In this document: positions 32,454-45,320 of the stretch, piece after piece | How the letters are laid out: each line of letters opens with the position of its first letter | Numbering within the stretch: position 1 is the stretch's first letter | Source: Larix kaempferi | Lineage: Eukaryota > Streptophyta > Pinopsida > Pinales > Pinaceae | DNA: 64,000 nucleotides | Assembly: GCA_027924585.1 (NCBI GenBank) | Contig: BSBM01001067.1 | Location: forward strand, 6,532,501 to 6,596,500 | Direction of reading: 5' to 3' | The notes under the pieces: generated by a model | Seen by the model: the letters and a program-made list of their open reading frames with translations, nothing else | Told to the model about the DNA's origin: nothing | Database searches by the model: none | Position numbers and translations under genes: made by a program

Positions 32454-35400
32454 TGTTATCACATATATAGTAGTCGGTCTACCATACATTATTTTTCTGA
32501 TTCCAGTACACTATTCAGCCAGTTCCCTTGCATTGAGATGCTGAGATGAGCATTTACTATGGATCATTATCAAATTTTGGAGAGCAGTTTTATTCCCCAT
32601 GCCATGACTGAGTTTCAGGACACTCAGAGAGATGACCGATGTAGCTATTTAGCCATTTATACAGAGCAGTTAGTAGTGCCTAGAGTTGTAGAAGCAGTTT
32701 CAGAAGACAGATGATGGTTCAAATGATGAGCATTAAGGTATATGACTCAGCAGGTATATTATGGTGTTGTGGTTATGTTGCTTTTATTTCCATCCTCTTG
32801 GCATGTTTTAGCATTTAGTATCATGATCTGGCGATCATATATATATGTGGACCTAGTTGCATTATATCATATTTGTCCCTACTCAGACTTAGAAGTTCTT
32901 GACCTATACTCATTGGTTTTACCTTCCCTAGGGAGAATAGAGGTGATCATTCCTGCCATACTTTGGCTTGCTAATGTTGGTTTCACTATTCACTGTCTTC
33001 ATCCATCCATGACTTACCCAGTTGATTCATTACCCTGACTTACTACTTGACTAGTGGCATGGAGGACTTTCCCCCACTGTAGCCTCTATATTGGATAAGC
33101 TTCCCTGTATATTGTCTCGGCTCTGAGTTGGTGACAAAACTTACCTTTGGTGAGTTGGATTTCCTTGTGAATTCCCCCTAGTCACTAAAGATGTTGTTGG
33201 CTAAACCTGAAGCTTTTAGTGCTGCCATGAATACAAAGTATGGAAATGAAATGTTATATCTTGTATGAAAAGCCCATTCATGCAATGTGTTTCTAAACAC
33301 ACATGAATGAAAGACAAGCCAAATGAAAATGGCTATGAAATATCAAATGTTATATCTTTTGTGAAATGTAAATACCTAGGTAAACAAGCTGTCCATGACA
33401 CACCTAGAAGTGCTCAGGTAAACAAGTGCCTTAAAAACACACCTGCAGCAAGAAGCCTAAATAAATGTAAATCTATGCAATGTGTTTGTAAACACACATA
33501 GATCAAAGGCTATGGAAACTCTAGGCCCAAAAAGCAATGGAACTTAAATGCTATATCGAAAAAATTGCTGACCTTATTTGTATTATGGATTGTGGGCATC
33601 TGTGTAAGGTGAATAAACATTCTTTAAACAACTTATCCATTTGTGAGACACCGCCATTCCCTGTGTTGTTGCTTGTCCACTATATGCTATGGTGTGTATT
33701 CCCTTTTCCATTTCCAAAGTGTCACAGTGTTAAGTCAGTAAGTCGTCCTTAGACCTAGCCATGTATTACTTAGCCTTCACCCTTCACTACCAATTTGATC
33801 ACAACTATGAAGTGAGTATGACCTTGAAAGTCTTGTCTGAGTAATAAATAATAAAATGACTTATTATGTTTGGATTTAGATCGCCGGTAATGATTACTTC
33901 TTGTTATAATTGCTAATTGAATGGATTGTAAAGCATGTTTTAACCTTGGACACCTTGCTCCAGCTTGATGACAGTTTGAGTCATATTTTGGTCATGTTGA
34001 TTTGGTAAAACCTCAATTTGACCAAAAGTCAACCACAAGAGATGAGGTGGAAAACCTCAGATGTTACAGATAGATGATATATGGTCTGGTACAGGTCACC
34101 ATGGTGGGCTTATGCAATGGTTTCAGGCTTATGATGATAATTTGTGCTTTTCAGCACTTTTACAGATTATTATTACTTGGTCTGCCGGATATGATGAGTA
34201 TTTATTTTGGACCATGCAGAGGCTTATATGGTGTATGAATACACATCTTAGATGGATTTGGACCTTCTGAGTCCAATGAGACAGTCTGTTTTCAGTTCCG
34301 GGCAGTTACAGTGATGTTTGAGCCTCAATTGGCTATCTTAGTACAGTTTTGGCTTGTCAGAGGCCCTGTCAGAGCAGAGTAGAGATATCATTGGTTCACC
34401 TAGAGCGCTATTTTTGGAAGGGGTGGTCCAGCCACTTGTTATTACCATACTACCCCCCTTCCAGACACTCTGGTGATTTTTATTTTTGGAGCCAAGCACT
34501 CCAGGTGGCATTTTGGACAATTTCACACTTCCCGAGGCAGTCCAAAAATGGTAGAAATGGCTACAGAGGAATTCGATTTGGGCTACTGAGGCAATGTTAT
34601 GGCATGGGATGATAAGTGATGATGAGTGGGATGTCTTCCACACCTTCTCCAGCAGTTTCAGCTCCATTGGGGCCCACATCCATCACTTATGGCACTTTCT
34701 GATGATTTTTGGAGCCTCCCAAGGCTCACGATTTGTCCATAGAGGCACGATTTGGTACTTTGATGATTATTTTATTGATATTGTGCTATGGGGATTGACC
34801 AAGGGTGTCTAAAATTACCCCTTGGACCCACCATAAGCTAGATCTATTATTTTGTCATCATGATTTGGTGGGATCCCCTCTTCTACGGTGAGTTTGTCCA
34901 CATATTGTATTATTTTATTAGTGATCCATGTATTGTATTGTTGAGCTCATCTCAACCATTGATTAGATCTTTTGATCTTTCAATCTTAGCCACTCATTCA
35001 AAAAGTGGTTAGATTATGGACTCTCTCCCTCCTATTTAAAGGAGAGAGCTTCTCATTGTAAAATGGTCTTTGGCTCTTGGAATCTTGATATAGAAAAACT
35101 TTCTTGTGGAAATTCGTGTGGTCTCCTTTGCATCTGGTGTTCTTAGATGGTGATTGGAAAGTCTATTGCATCCTAGCATTTGGGTATTTGTGGTAAGATA
35201 TATCCTTTTGGAAACTTTTGTCTTGTCTATAGGAGGGCGACTTCACTTGGGCGTTTTTGCAAGGCTTCTTCAACTCGCCCCACTTTGGCATTCGCTTGTA
35301 TCAGGGGGTTATCATTAGTATCATTGTGATCTATGCTATCTTTCTGTTATTTCTCTTGTGGCATTAGTCTTATCTCTTGTTTGCAGTAAATCTGATATTG

Positions 35401-36707
35401 TTGACGTTTATTGTGTAGGAGAGAGAGTGCATTGGCTTCCTTGGGCAAATCGACTTCATAGAAAACTACCTCAAATCGCTCCAAAATTCCAAATTGATCG
35501 GGTTTGCATAGATCATCATCATCAAGGCATCTACAAGGTTATCCAGGTAAGATCCATAGGTTTGTTTTTCTTGTCTTGGTTCCAATCCATTGGCATAGCT
35601 ATCTCATGCTTCAAACCCTCATAATTTCAAAACCCTCATTTTACATTTTTTCAGATCTAGCAAGATCCACTTGGCTTTTGGGTATAAAATTTAAAACCCA
35701 CCTCTACAGTATCCACGGCAATTCGGATCTGTAGTTTGGTGAGGATTGGCCATCATTTGATCCACTTTCCAAGGCAAAGAAGCCTCTCCAAGGGAGGTCG
35801 CACTTCCTGGGAGAGGTGAGTTTGCAAGGATCTAGCACCTGGGTAGGTGAGATTCCACTTGATCTGTAACCTACACATTCAATAACCTACCCCTAGTGTG
35901 TCACTTTAGTGATTTTGACCTTGTGGGCCCCATTCCTCATTTTGAGGGTTGTGCCCCACTTGGGTCACTTTGCGGCATACTTCAATCTTAGATCTACAAA
36001 GATCAAGCCATTGGATGACCCTAATCTTTTTGATCCACCTACCTCAATACCTCAACATTCTAGATCTGTAATTTGGTGGACATCCGACTCCATTTGGCCC
36101 ATTTCCCAAGGCACTGATCTTTATCCAAGCCCATTCGACTTTCCTGGATTGTTGGGTTAGTTTGTGGTTTGATCCTTGTTTTGGTTGCTTGAACCCCTTG
36201 ACATTGTCATATCACTCAATCAAGCTCATCTCTGGTACTGGTTAGCCCCAATTCAATCCTTAACTACCCTGCATTGGACACGGTTCCTAAGGCAATGGAT
36301 TCTCTCATAATTGACTAGTACCCAGATCCTGGATCTTATATCAAACATCGTAAGTCACTCTTCCACCCATAATGGACCAAAGATACACTGTTTAAACCCC
36401 TTGATCCAAACTATTATTCATCTTGTGACTTCTTCCATAGATCTAGGGTTCACCATACACCTTACGTACTTCAACTATACTTGACCTGATCTGGTGTTTT
36501 GGTTTGATCTCTCCTATCGGGAGTAGATCTGGGTCTCCCCCTTTGTTGTCTTGGGCTAGATAACATAAAGTGAAGATTGTCTCGATTGGCGTGACAACCA
36601 TCCATTGGGAGTCGAGGCAATCTTGGTTGCACCTCTTTGGTTTCCCTTCCCTTCTGCCATCCATCTTGGATTCATCTCTAGGGGCACCTACAAGTTTGGT
36701 GATAACA
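32454..36707 (+). repeat. giant 5' LTR (4.25 kb)
   Basis: Begins TGTTATCACATATATAG and ends GGTGATAACA, with the same 9-bp terminal inverted repeats as the solo LTR at 17503-21725 and co-linear with it throughout. A TATA-like TATTTAAAGG lies near 35033 between CTCTCTCC and GGAGAGAG. Short frames inside recur in all three copies because the copies are homologous, not because they are genes. Confidence 0.92.
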
Positions 36708-36710
36708 TTT

Positions 36711-36728
36711 TGGCACCGTTGTCGGGGA
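36711..36728 (+). promoter_or_regulatory. primer-binding site of the giant-LTR gypsy element
   Basis: TGGCACCGTTGTCGGGGA lies 3 bp after the LTR end. It differs by two bases from TGGCGCCGTTGCCGGGGA, the PBS of Athila/Calypso-type plant gypsy elements (reported as tRNA-Asp type). This argues for that lineage. Confidence 0.8.
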
Positions 36729-37028
36729 GGGCAGAAGCCTACCTTGGTTCGACATATTATTTGTCATTCACTCTCTCCTACACTTTAACGACACACATCT
36801 TGGTAGAAGAGTTTTAAAATCTACCCGGCAACTCTGAATCGTGACTCCGCTGAGGAGCGAGCTCATTTGCATCCTTACAATACATTTCATTTCGGTGAAT
36901 TACTTGTGTGGTTCACCTGGCAACTCCACCCCGCGACTCTACTGAGGACCGAACCCAACGTATTAATCTTAAGTTCTTAGAACACCCATGTATAGACTCC
37001 ACTGGGGAATCTTAAACTTTAATCCATA

Positions 37029-39063
37029 ATGGACCCAGATATTCTTCGAGATCTTGGAATGGACTCAAAAATTTTAAAAGATTTTATTGAAAGAAATTCG
37101 AGATTTAGGTATGAGGATAATTCTCAAAATAATTATGGGTATGAACCTACATATCAAGATTCTTATGATACCCATCATTCACCTCATCCATCTAGTAATT
37201 TTTCCCCAAATATCCCAAGTGAACCAATTAGAAAATATCAAACTCAGCCGAGGCTTTTGGTAAATGATCCTCGCCCAGCTCAAGCAACTAGAACTTTTAG
37301 AAAACCCAAGCCATCTCCTTTTGATTTTTCAGAAATATATGGGGCACCTCATCTTATGCCAAATGGATACATCAGGGGGTTGCCTCATTTTGATGGAGGT
37401 AATGGAACATATATTGAAAGTCATTTGGATGCCCTCTGGGACCATATGGAATTTCTGGGTGCTGAGGGTGAGGATGTCTATATGCGAGCCCTTGGTGCTT
37501 CCCTAGAAGGGGATGCCCGACTATGGTTTGATCATTTAGCCCCAGGATCCATCATTGGGTATGACATGTTCATGGATTTGTTGATAAGTGAGTGGAGAGA
37601 AAATATTAATGAAGCTATGGAAGAACAGTCTGAAAATGAATCTCTTGATGAAAATCAACTTGATAATAATGATCAAGATACCGATAATAAATTAACTAAT
37701 GATTATCCTTTTCAAATTGATTCCTCTTTTCCTGAGCCAATTGAGTCTCGTGAAAATGTAATGAGTGACAGGGAACAAATTTCAATCCCTTAGGATTATT
37801 GCCTTAATATTGATATAAGAGGGGAACTTATGAGAGTCATGTCATCATTACCTGAAGAAGTTTCAGATGAAGAGGATGATACAAATGATTTCCATCAAGA
37901 AGCATCTATGGTTGAGTCTTCCATTAGTGAATCTTTTGCAAAAAAAATTGAAACCCCTGTTCATAATCCTTGTGTAATTAAGGATTTTTCTGACCATGAC
38001 ATAGAAGAAGAAGAAAGTAGGGACAACAACCAAGTTTCTTTAGAAACCAATGATCATCCTGTTTTTAGAGATAAAATTATTGAAAATGATCAAATGGTTG
38101 TTAATCAGTTTGTCGATGTGACTCCTAATAAATTATCATCATATGAATTTAGTGATAAATCAATTAAAGAAAAGTCTCACGATGAGGATGGGTTGGTGAA
38201 TCAAACTAATCAAGAGTTTTCCTTAATCAAATCCTCAAACCAATATCTTAATGTTTATGAGAAGCTCGGAAATAATCCTTCACTTAACTCATCCATTTTT
38301 TATAATTTTTCCAGTTCAATTTTTTACCAGGATTGCTTATTTCAATTTTTGGGGTTGGGTGCTCGCAACAGGTTCTTTCCTTTTGGGAAAGGTTGAAAGT
38401 CAACCAATTTTCAATCTGCCTTACCATCCGATCTTTTTGAATCTTCTGAGAATTTGTGGTCTAGTAAATCTTTGACTGTTGAAATTTTCAAACCAGAGTC
38501 TATATATAGTCGCATAAATGGAGATAAAGTGTTTTATTTTCCCTTTCAGTTATCTTTAATAAATAACATTCTTAAATCTTCTTGGTGGCTGGAAGGGGTA
38601 TATAAAGATCAATTTCATCGTTTCTCCATCCTTAAACAACAAGTGGGGCTAATCTCGATCTTAATTTTATTTCACAATTATCCCTACTTGGTTTGTGCAT
38701 CATTCCTGGAGCTCTCAGAATTGAATGTCCTGGTCAGGTAGATGAGGAAAGTAATTCGAAACAAGGGGAGTTGAATTTGTTATCACATCTTATCCCTCCA
38801 TACATTTTGAATAATAACTTGCATAATTTTTATGATCCGATTAATATTCTGATGGAGGATGTTTACATTAATCAAGCTCCCCCTTTGCATGTTTTCATTT
38901 TGCAAAATTCCAATGCTTTCTCAGATTTTGAACAAGTCAGGAATGTATTGATTTTCATTTCACTAAGCTTTAATCTAATCCTGATTTATTCTGTTAAAAA
39001 ACATAAAGGAAGAATCATTAGTCAAATTGATGAATGGTTGCACTGGATCTATGATTTTACCTA
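37029..39063 (+). pseudogene. gag fused to a long acidic domain with a C-terminal hydrophobic segment
   Basis: One frame runs from ATG 37029 through two stops (TAG at 37791, TGA at 38394), then a frameshift near 38645, to 39063. Without these it would be about 680 residues. Residues 115-195 are a Retrotrans_gag-type capsid domain (GLPHFDGGNGTYIESHLDAL, ALGASLEGDARLWFDHLAPGS). It is followed by an Asp/Glu/Asn/Ser-rich stretch of some 350 residues with no zinc knuckle. Near the end, VRNVLIFISLSFNLILIYSV (about 38938-38997) looks like a membrane segment followed by KKHKGR. No protease, RT or integrase motif is seen. An env-like origin of the last part is possible but only a guess. Confidence 0.75.
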
Positions 39064-39295
39064 GCATCTGTGCTAACTGGTTAGATTAGAGTAGGTAGGA
39101 AACTAAATAGGCCTACTTGGGCAGTAGTTAGTTTTTCAGCCATTGAGTCTGGCGCCTTTTTGTTTGTCTTTTTTTAAGCTCCGTTTGAAGCTCCTAGTTT
39201 AACTGAGTACCTGTCATTTTTCTTTTCCTGCACAATAAAATTTCAAACTTTGCAAGTTATGTTAGTAGACTAAATTTACTTTCTGTCGTATATTC

Positions 39296-42201
39296 CATGT
39301 ATTCCTTAGCCTTCACCCTTCTATACCAATTTGATCACAACTATGAAGTGAGTATGACCTTGAAAGTCTTGTCTGAGTAATAAATAATAATTATGACTTA
39401 TTATGTTTGGATTTAGATCGCCAGTAATGATTACTTCTTGTCATAATTGCTAATTGAATGGATTGTAAAGCATGTTTTAACCTTGGACACCTTACAGTAG
39501 CTTGATGACAGTTTGAGTCATATTTTGGTCATGTTGACTTGGTCAAACCTCAGTTTGACCAAAAGTCAACCATAGGACATGAGGTGGCAGACCTCAGATG
39601 TTACAGATAGATGATATATGGTCTGGTACAGGTCACCATGGTGGGCTTATGTAGTGGTTTCAGGCTTATGATGATGATTTGTGCTTTTCAGCACTTACAA
39701 ATTATTATTATTTGGTCTGTCGGATATGATGAGTATTTATTTTGGACCATGCAGAGGTTTATATGGTGTATGAGTACACATCTTAGATGGATTTGGATCT
39801 TCTGAGTCCAATGAGACAGTCTGTTTTCAGTTCCGGGCAGTTGCAGTGATGTTTGAGCCTCAGTTGGCTATCCTAGTGCAGTTTTGGCTTGTCGGAGGCC
39901 CTGTCAGAGCAAAGCAGAGAGATCATTGGTTCACCTAGAGCGCTATTTTTGGAAGGGGTGGTCTAGCCACTTGTTATTACCATACAACCCCCCTTCCAAA
40001 CACTTGGGTGATTTTTATTTTTGGAGCCAAGCACTCCAGGTGGCATTTTGGGAAATTTCACACTTCCCGAGGCAGCCGGAAATGGTAGAAATGGCTACAG
40101 AGGAATTCGATTTGGGCTACTAAGGCAATGTCATGGCATGGGATGATCAGTGATGATGAGTGGGATGTCTTCCACACCTTCTCCAGCAGTTTCAGCTCCA
40201 TCGGGACCCACATCCATCACTTATGGCACTTTCTGATGATTTTTGGAGCCTCCCAAGGCTCACGATTTGTCCATAGAGGCACGATTTGGTACTTTGATGA
40301 TTATTTTATTGATATTGTGCTATGGGGATTGACCAAGGGTGTCTAAAATTACCCCTTGGACCCACCATAAGCTAGATCTATTATTTTGTCATCATGATTT
40401 GGTGGGATCCCCTCTTCTAGGGTGAGTTTGACCACATATTGTATTATTTTATTAGTGATCCATGTATTGTATTGTTGAGCTCATCTCAACCATTGATTAG
40501 ATCTTTTGATCTTTTAATCTTAGCCACTCATTCAAAAAGTGGTTAGATTATGGACTCTCTCCCTCCTATTTAAAGGAGAGAGCTTCTCATTGTAAAATGG
40601 TCTTTGGCTCTTGGAATCTTGATATAGAAAAAATTTCATGTGGAAATTCTTGTGGTCTCCTTTGCATCTGGTGTTCTTAGATGGTGATTGGAAAGTCTAT
40701 TGCATCCTAGCATTTGGGTATTTCTGGTAAGATATATCTTTTTGGAAACTTTTGTCTTGTCTACAGGAGGGCGACTTCACTTGGGCGTTTTTGCAAGGCT
40801 TCTTCAACTTGCTCCACTTGGCATTCGCTTGTATCAGGGGGTTATCATTAGTATCATTGTGATCTATGCTATCTTTCTGTTATTTCTCTTATGGCATTAG
40901 TCTTATCTCTTGTTTGCAATAAATCTGATATTGTTGACGTTTATTGTGCAGGAGAGAGGGCGCATTGGCTTCCTTGGGCAAACCAACTTCATAGAAAACT
41001 AGCTCAAATCACTCCAAATTGATCGGGTTTGCATAGATCATCATCATCAAGGCATTTACAAGGTTATCCAGGTAAGATCCACACGTTTGTTTTTCTTGTC
41101 TTGGTTCCAATCCATTGGCATAGCTATCTCATAATTTCAAAACCCTCATTTTACATTTTTTTAGATCTAGCAAGATCCACTTGGCACCCCTATAGTATCC
41201 ACGGCAATTCAGATCTGTAGTTTGGTGAGGATTGGCCATCATTTGACCCACTTTCCAAGGCAAAGAAGCCTCTCCAAGGGAGGTCGCACTTCCTGGGAGA
41301 GGTGAGTTTGCAGGGATCTAGCACCTGGGTAGGTGAGATTCCACTTGATCTGTAATCTACACATTCAATAACCTACTCCTAGTGTGTCACTTTAGTGATT
41401 TTGACCTTGTGGGCCCCATTCCTCATTTTGAGGGTTGTGCCCCACTTGAGTCACTTTGTGGCATACTTCAATCTCAGATCTACAGAGATCAAGCCATTGG
41501 ATGACCCTAATCTTTTAGATCCACCTACCTCAATACCTCAACATTCCAGATCTATAATTTGGTGGACATTCGACTCCATTTGGCCCATTTCCCAAGGCAC
41601 TGATCTTTCTCCAAGCCCATTCGACTTTCCTGGATTGTTGGGTTAGCTTGTGGTTTGATCCTTGTTTTGGTTGCTTGAACCCCTTGACATTGTCATATCA
41701 CTCAATCAAGCTCATCTCTGGTACTGGTTAGCCCCAATTCAGTCCTTAACTACCCTGCATTGGACACGGTTCCCAAGGCAGTGGATTCTCTCATAATTGA
41801 CTAGTACCCCGATCCTGGATCTTATATCAAACATCCTAAGTCACTCTTCCACCCATAATGGACCAAAGATACACTGTTTAAACCCCTTGATCCAAACTAT
41901 TATTCATCTTGTGACTTCTTCCATAGATCTAGGGTTCACCATACACCTTACGTACTTCAACTATACTTGACCTGATCTGGTGTTTTGGTTTGATCTCTCC
42001 TGTCAGGAGTAGATCTAGGTCTCCCCCTTTGTTGTCTTAGGCTAGATAACATAAAGTGAAGATTGCCTCGATTGGCGTGATAACCATCCATTGGGAGTCG
42101 AGGCCATCTTGGTTGCACCTCTTTGGTTGCCCTTCCCTTCTGCGGCTCTGCCATCCATCTTGGATTCATCTCTAGGGGCACCTACAAGTTTGGTGATAGC
42201 A
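39296..42201 (+). repeat. truncated 3' LTR of the giant-LTR gypsy element
   Basis: Aligns with 33760-36707 of the 5' LTR, from CATGTATT to the end (GGTGATAGCA, one change in the terminal repeat). The first 1.3 kb of the LTR are missing, and no polypurine tract precedes the junction. The homology therefore begins at a deletion breakpoint, not at the LTR start. An internal gap near 41187 also shortens it. Confidence 0.88.
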
Positions 42202-42941
42202 TGTTCCAAGTTGAACTCTTCAAACATGGCCTTCGAGCACTTGATTGTCACTTGGCTAATTTGTTTAACCATGTGGTTTGCAATGGGTTTCCTGATTTGT
42301 GGTCACATCATATTATTCATCTGATCCATAAATCAGGCCTTAATACTGATCCCAATAACTACATAACGATCATGATTGGCCACACATTCTCCAAACTATA
42401 TGCTACACTCCTCCACATGCAGCTTTTTGGGGAGCTTGAGAGGAAACAACTCAGAGCCAAAGGACAAGCAGTCCAGACCAACACACCAGACCATTGATCA
42501 TATTCTTACACTTTGTGCCATCATTGAGGAGGCACGCCACCGCTCCTCGAAAGTCTATTGTTGCTTTGTAGACATTCAAAAGGCATTCGACTCTGTCCCT
42601 AGAGTGGCTTAATTCCAGAGACTCCAAGACATTGGCATTTCTAAGACCCTTCTGACTTCCATTATGAGATTATACGAGTCAATCCTTGGTCATCTTCGCA
42701 TGGCCCACGAGATCTCATATTTCATTAGGAGTACCATTGGGGTTAAGCAAGGGTGTCCACTCTCCCCCACTTCATTTGGGATTTACATTGATAAGCTTGA
42801 GTCTTTTTTACAGAAGCACATCCACGACGACAATGGGTGCCTCCTTCACCAAGTCTTGATTTCTATTCTACTCTTCGATGATGACATGGTTCTTTTGGCC
42901 TCATCTCCGGAGGGTTTGCAGAAACAGTTAGATGCCTTGGC
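42202..42941 (+). pseudogene. LINE reverse transcriptase core
   Basis: Continues from 32453. Blocks are FQVELFKHGLRALD, IDHILTLCAIIEEAR, SKVYCCFVDIQKAFDSVPR (catalytic Asp block), RSTIGVKQGCPLSPTSFGIYIDKLE and the active-site block ILLFDDDMVLLA. The canonical FADD is FDDD here, so the first residue after Phe is changed, but both catalytic Asp remain. A frameshift lies at about 42495 and a stop at 42610. A copia-type solo LTR cuts the frame at 42941 (EGLQKQLDALA|). Confidence 0.88.
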
Positions 42942-44108
42942 TATTGAAAAGTTACCTAGGAAGTGTTTGTTCACCTAGTATTGCCTTAGGGTGGACAAGG
43001 ACACTTTAATTGGTGACCCCTAATCAATTTTAATTAATGAAGTGAGATGCACTTTATATTTTTAAAGTGACTTCATTAAAAGATAAAGTCATGATTTATC
43101 CTAAGTTCATATTTAATAAAAGTCAAGTGAGTGATTAATTAAAAGAGGGTACTCATACTTTATTAAATGACATGAAGTGCACTAAATGTCATTTATTAAT
43201 TATTTAATTGGGCATTTAATGAGAACCTCTCATTTAATCTAATCTGGGCCGTTGGATTGAAAGAGGAAGTTATCATGATCAAAAAGGACTAGGGCAAGGC
43301 ATTCATCATTCATTATTCACTTTTCAATGAGAAGATTTGGAGAGGAGTAAGAGAGAAAGCTAGGTTTTGAGAGAAGTCAACCTAGGGAGAAGAAGACATT
43401 TTCTGGCACATTTCCCAAGGAAATTCGTACAGCACTTTGGCACAAATTCCAAGGCAGCTGTACACTGTAACTCTGGCATAGATTTTGAGGAGAACCGTAC
43501 AGTCATTAATGTTGTCCATACCAGCACAAAAATTGAGAATGAATAGATTTTGAGGCTGAAGATTGGCACATTTTTCGAGATTGAAAGGTACAAAATTTAA
43601 TGCTATCCGTACAGTTCGTACAAGGACAAAATTCAGCACAGAATTCGAGGAGCAAGTTCTGCACAGAAATCGAGGCCGCACATGTGAGGCCATACAGCTG
43701 TTGATTGGGCACAGATTTCGAGGAAGAGGACAATCCATACAGCAAGGCAGTTTGGCACTAATTTCGAGATGAAATTTGGGAGATAACTACTGCTGTAATT
43801 TTTATGATTTGTCTCTGAAAATAAAAATTCTCTCTCTCAGTCAAGTTTTCCCTTCGGGGTTTTATCCTAGACCTATTGGTCAAAAATTCCTGTGTTATTT
43901 TATGTGTGAATGGCTGTCATAAATTTCTAAGTTAGAATTTATAGACTGAAAATTAAATTTTTGAGTTATAAAATTTTGAAAAAGAATCTCATGTGTTTCA
44001 AGTTGAAGTCATTTTTGTGAATAAAAATGTGCACACTGGGGTTTGGGCATTAAACCATGCAGAGAGGCTTTTAAGCTTAAAACCGGGTTGGGGTTACAAA
44101 AACTTTCA
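42942..44108 (+). mobile_element. 1.17-kb copia-type solo LTR (TSD TTGGC)
   Basis: Flanked by the 5-bp duplication TTGGC (42937-42941 and 44109-44113) inside the LINE RT. It begins TATTGAAAAGTTACC where the relative at position 155 (minus) has TGTTGAAAAG, so the terminal TG has mutated to TA. It ends ACTTTCA. No PBS or internal sequence is present. It contains several CGTACAG/GGCACA...TTCGAGG words and GTTTTCCCTTCGGGGTTTT, shared with the LTRs at 47236 and 54082. Confidence 0.85.
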
Positions 44109-45320
44109 TTGGCCCTCTTTTGTGATCTTCATCAATTGACGATCAACTTGGGTAAAACCAAGGTTATGATCTTCAATGGATCAAAGAAGCTACTCACTGA
44201 TCTTCATTTCTTCTTCAGACGGATAGAGGTTGACATCACTGGCACCTACACCTATTTGGGGGTTCAGTTCACAGGTTCTCGTTTCAGCCTGCAGCATGGT
44301 CTTCAGTCCCAAGTTAATAAAGGATATGGCTCCCTAGCCCTGTTAGAGGGACAATGCTTTAAACACCAGTTCCAGGACATTTCATCCAAGATGTCTCCCA
44401 TGGATACTCTCATCCGACCCACAGTCCTCTATGGCTCTGAGGTTTGGGGGCCATGCCTACTTGACTGTGATTTGGCCTCAACAGAGAGAGTACAAATCAT
44501 CTTCCTCCGTCGCATCATCAGATGCAAACAAACAATACCTCAGCCCATCGTGCTCACAGAGTTTGGTGCTCGACCTTTTCGGCTTGAGGCTATTTTTCAG
44601 TCTTGTCGCTCTCTTACACCGTCTTCGGAGCTTTGCCGACACAGTGAAGGGGCATGATCGGTACGCATACTTGGCCTATCTCTCCTCAGAAGCCATCACC
44701 TCATCCAGCCCCTCAGGTCGCTCCAAATGTTGGTTTGCAGGTGTTGCAGATCTTTTAGCTTCAGTCGGTATTGCGATGGACCGACTTCCTCTGTTTGGTC
44801 ATTCCTTGAATGTGCTTGGCTGCCTCTTACCTACTAGACAGGAGCTAAACAGGATCACTACAGACGACATTTATAGACAGTTTGTACAGGTCACTTGGAT
44901 CAACCCTCCAGGAGGGTTACATCCCAAGATGGCCTTCTACGCTATGCACTTCTTGGACTTGAGGGATGGTCTCATTGTTCGGCCCTCTTACACATTCTAC
45001 CATTGGACACACGCTCTTCATATTCCTTTAGGCCAGTTCAGAGTGGGCTCTCATCGACTCTAGGTAGAGACAGTTCACCAACTCGACTGATCAAATAAGA
45101 TCTGCCAGGCTTATCACCTTCGAGAGGTTGAGACCGAGGAGCACTTCATCTTTCGGTGTCCTATTTACTACGAGATCCGTGAGCAGTTTCACTATCTTTT
45201 CAAGGACCTTCTTCTCAGTGAGCTCCAGAATTTGACTAGATTCTTCAGAAACCCTGATCAGAGATGTATAGCCTTGTACTTGCAGGAGGCCCTTCAGCTT
45301 CGCTCCCTCACCCTTTAGCA
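44109..45320 (+). pseudogene. LINE reverse transcriptase thumb and C-terminal Cys/His domain
   Basis: Continues the RT: ALFCDLHQLTINLGKTKVMIF, EVDITGTYTYLGVQF, and TVLYGSEVWGPCL, all regular LINE blocks after the FADD motif. A frameshift near 44600 leads into ADTVKGHDRYAYLAYLSSEA and VADLLASVGI. Near 45110-45180 EVETEEHFIFRCPIYYEIR gives the C-terminal zinc-binding pattern (the H-x4-C half; the upstream Cys pair is a single C-x-A). The strand ends in a Leu-rich tail. This is the end of the LINE ORF2 whose earlier parts are at 29531 and 31277-32453. Confidence 0.85.

Larger units (their letters stand above)
32454..42201 (+). mobile_element. gypsy element with giant LTRs, gag but no visible pol
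   Basis: A 9.75-kb element: 5' LTR 32454-36707, PBS 36711-36728, a gag-acidic ORF 37029-39063, and a 5'-truncated 3' LTR about 39296-42201. Flanks are GGTTC at 32449-32453 and TGTTC at 42202-42206 (4 of 5 identical), and the LINE RT frame continues across them, which proves the boundaries. There is no protease, RT, RNase H or integrase motif in the 2.6-kb internal region. Either the element is a pol-less, non-autonomous one or a deletion removed the 3' internal region together with the first 1.3 kb of the 3' LTR. Confidence 0.9.

Noticed and set aside
44431-45063. Independent 210-codon gene
   Set aside because: It is an overlapping-frame continuation of LINE ORF2; the true frame changes near 44600 and runs into the C-terminal Cys/His domain.
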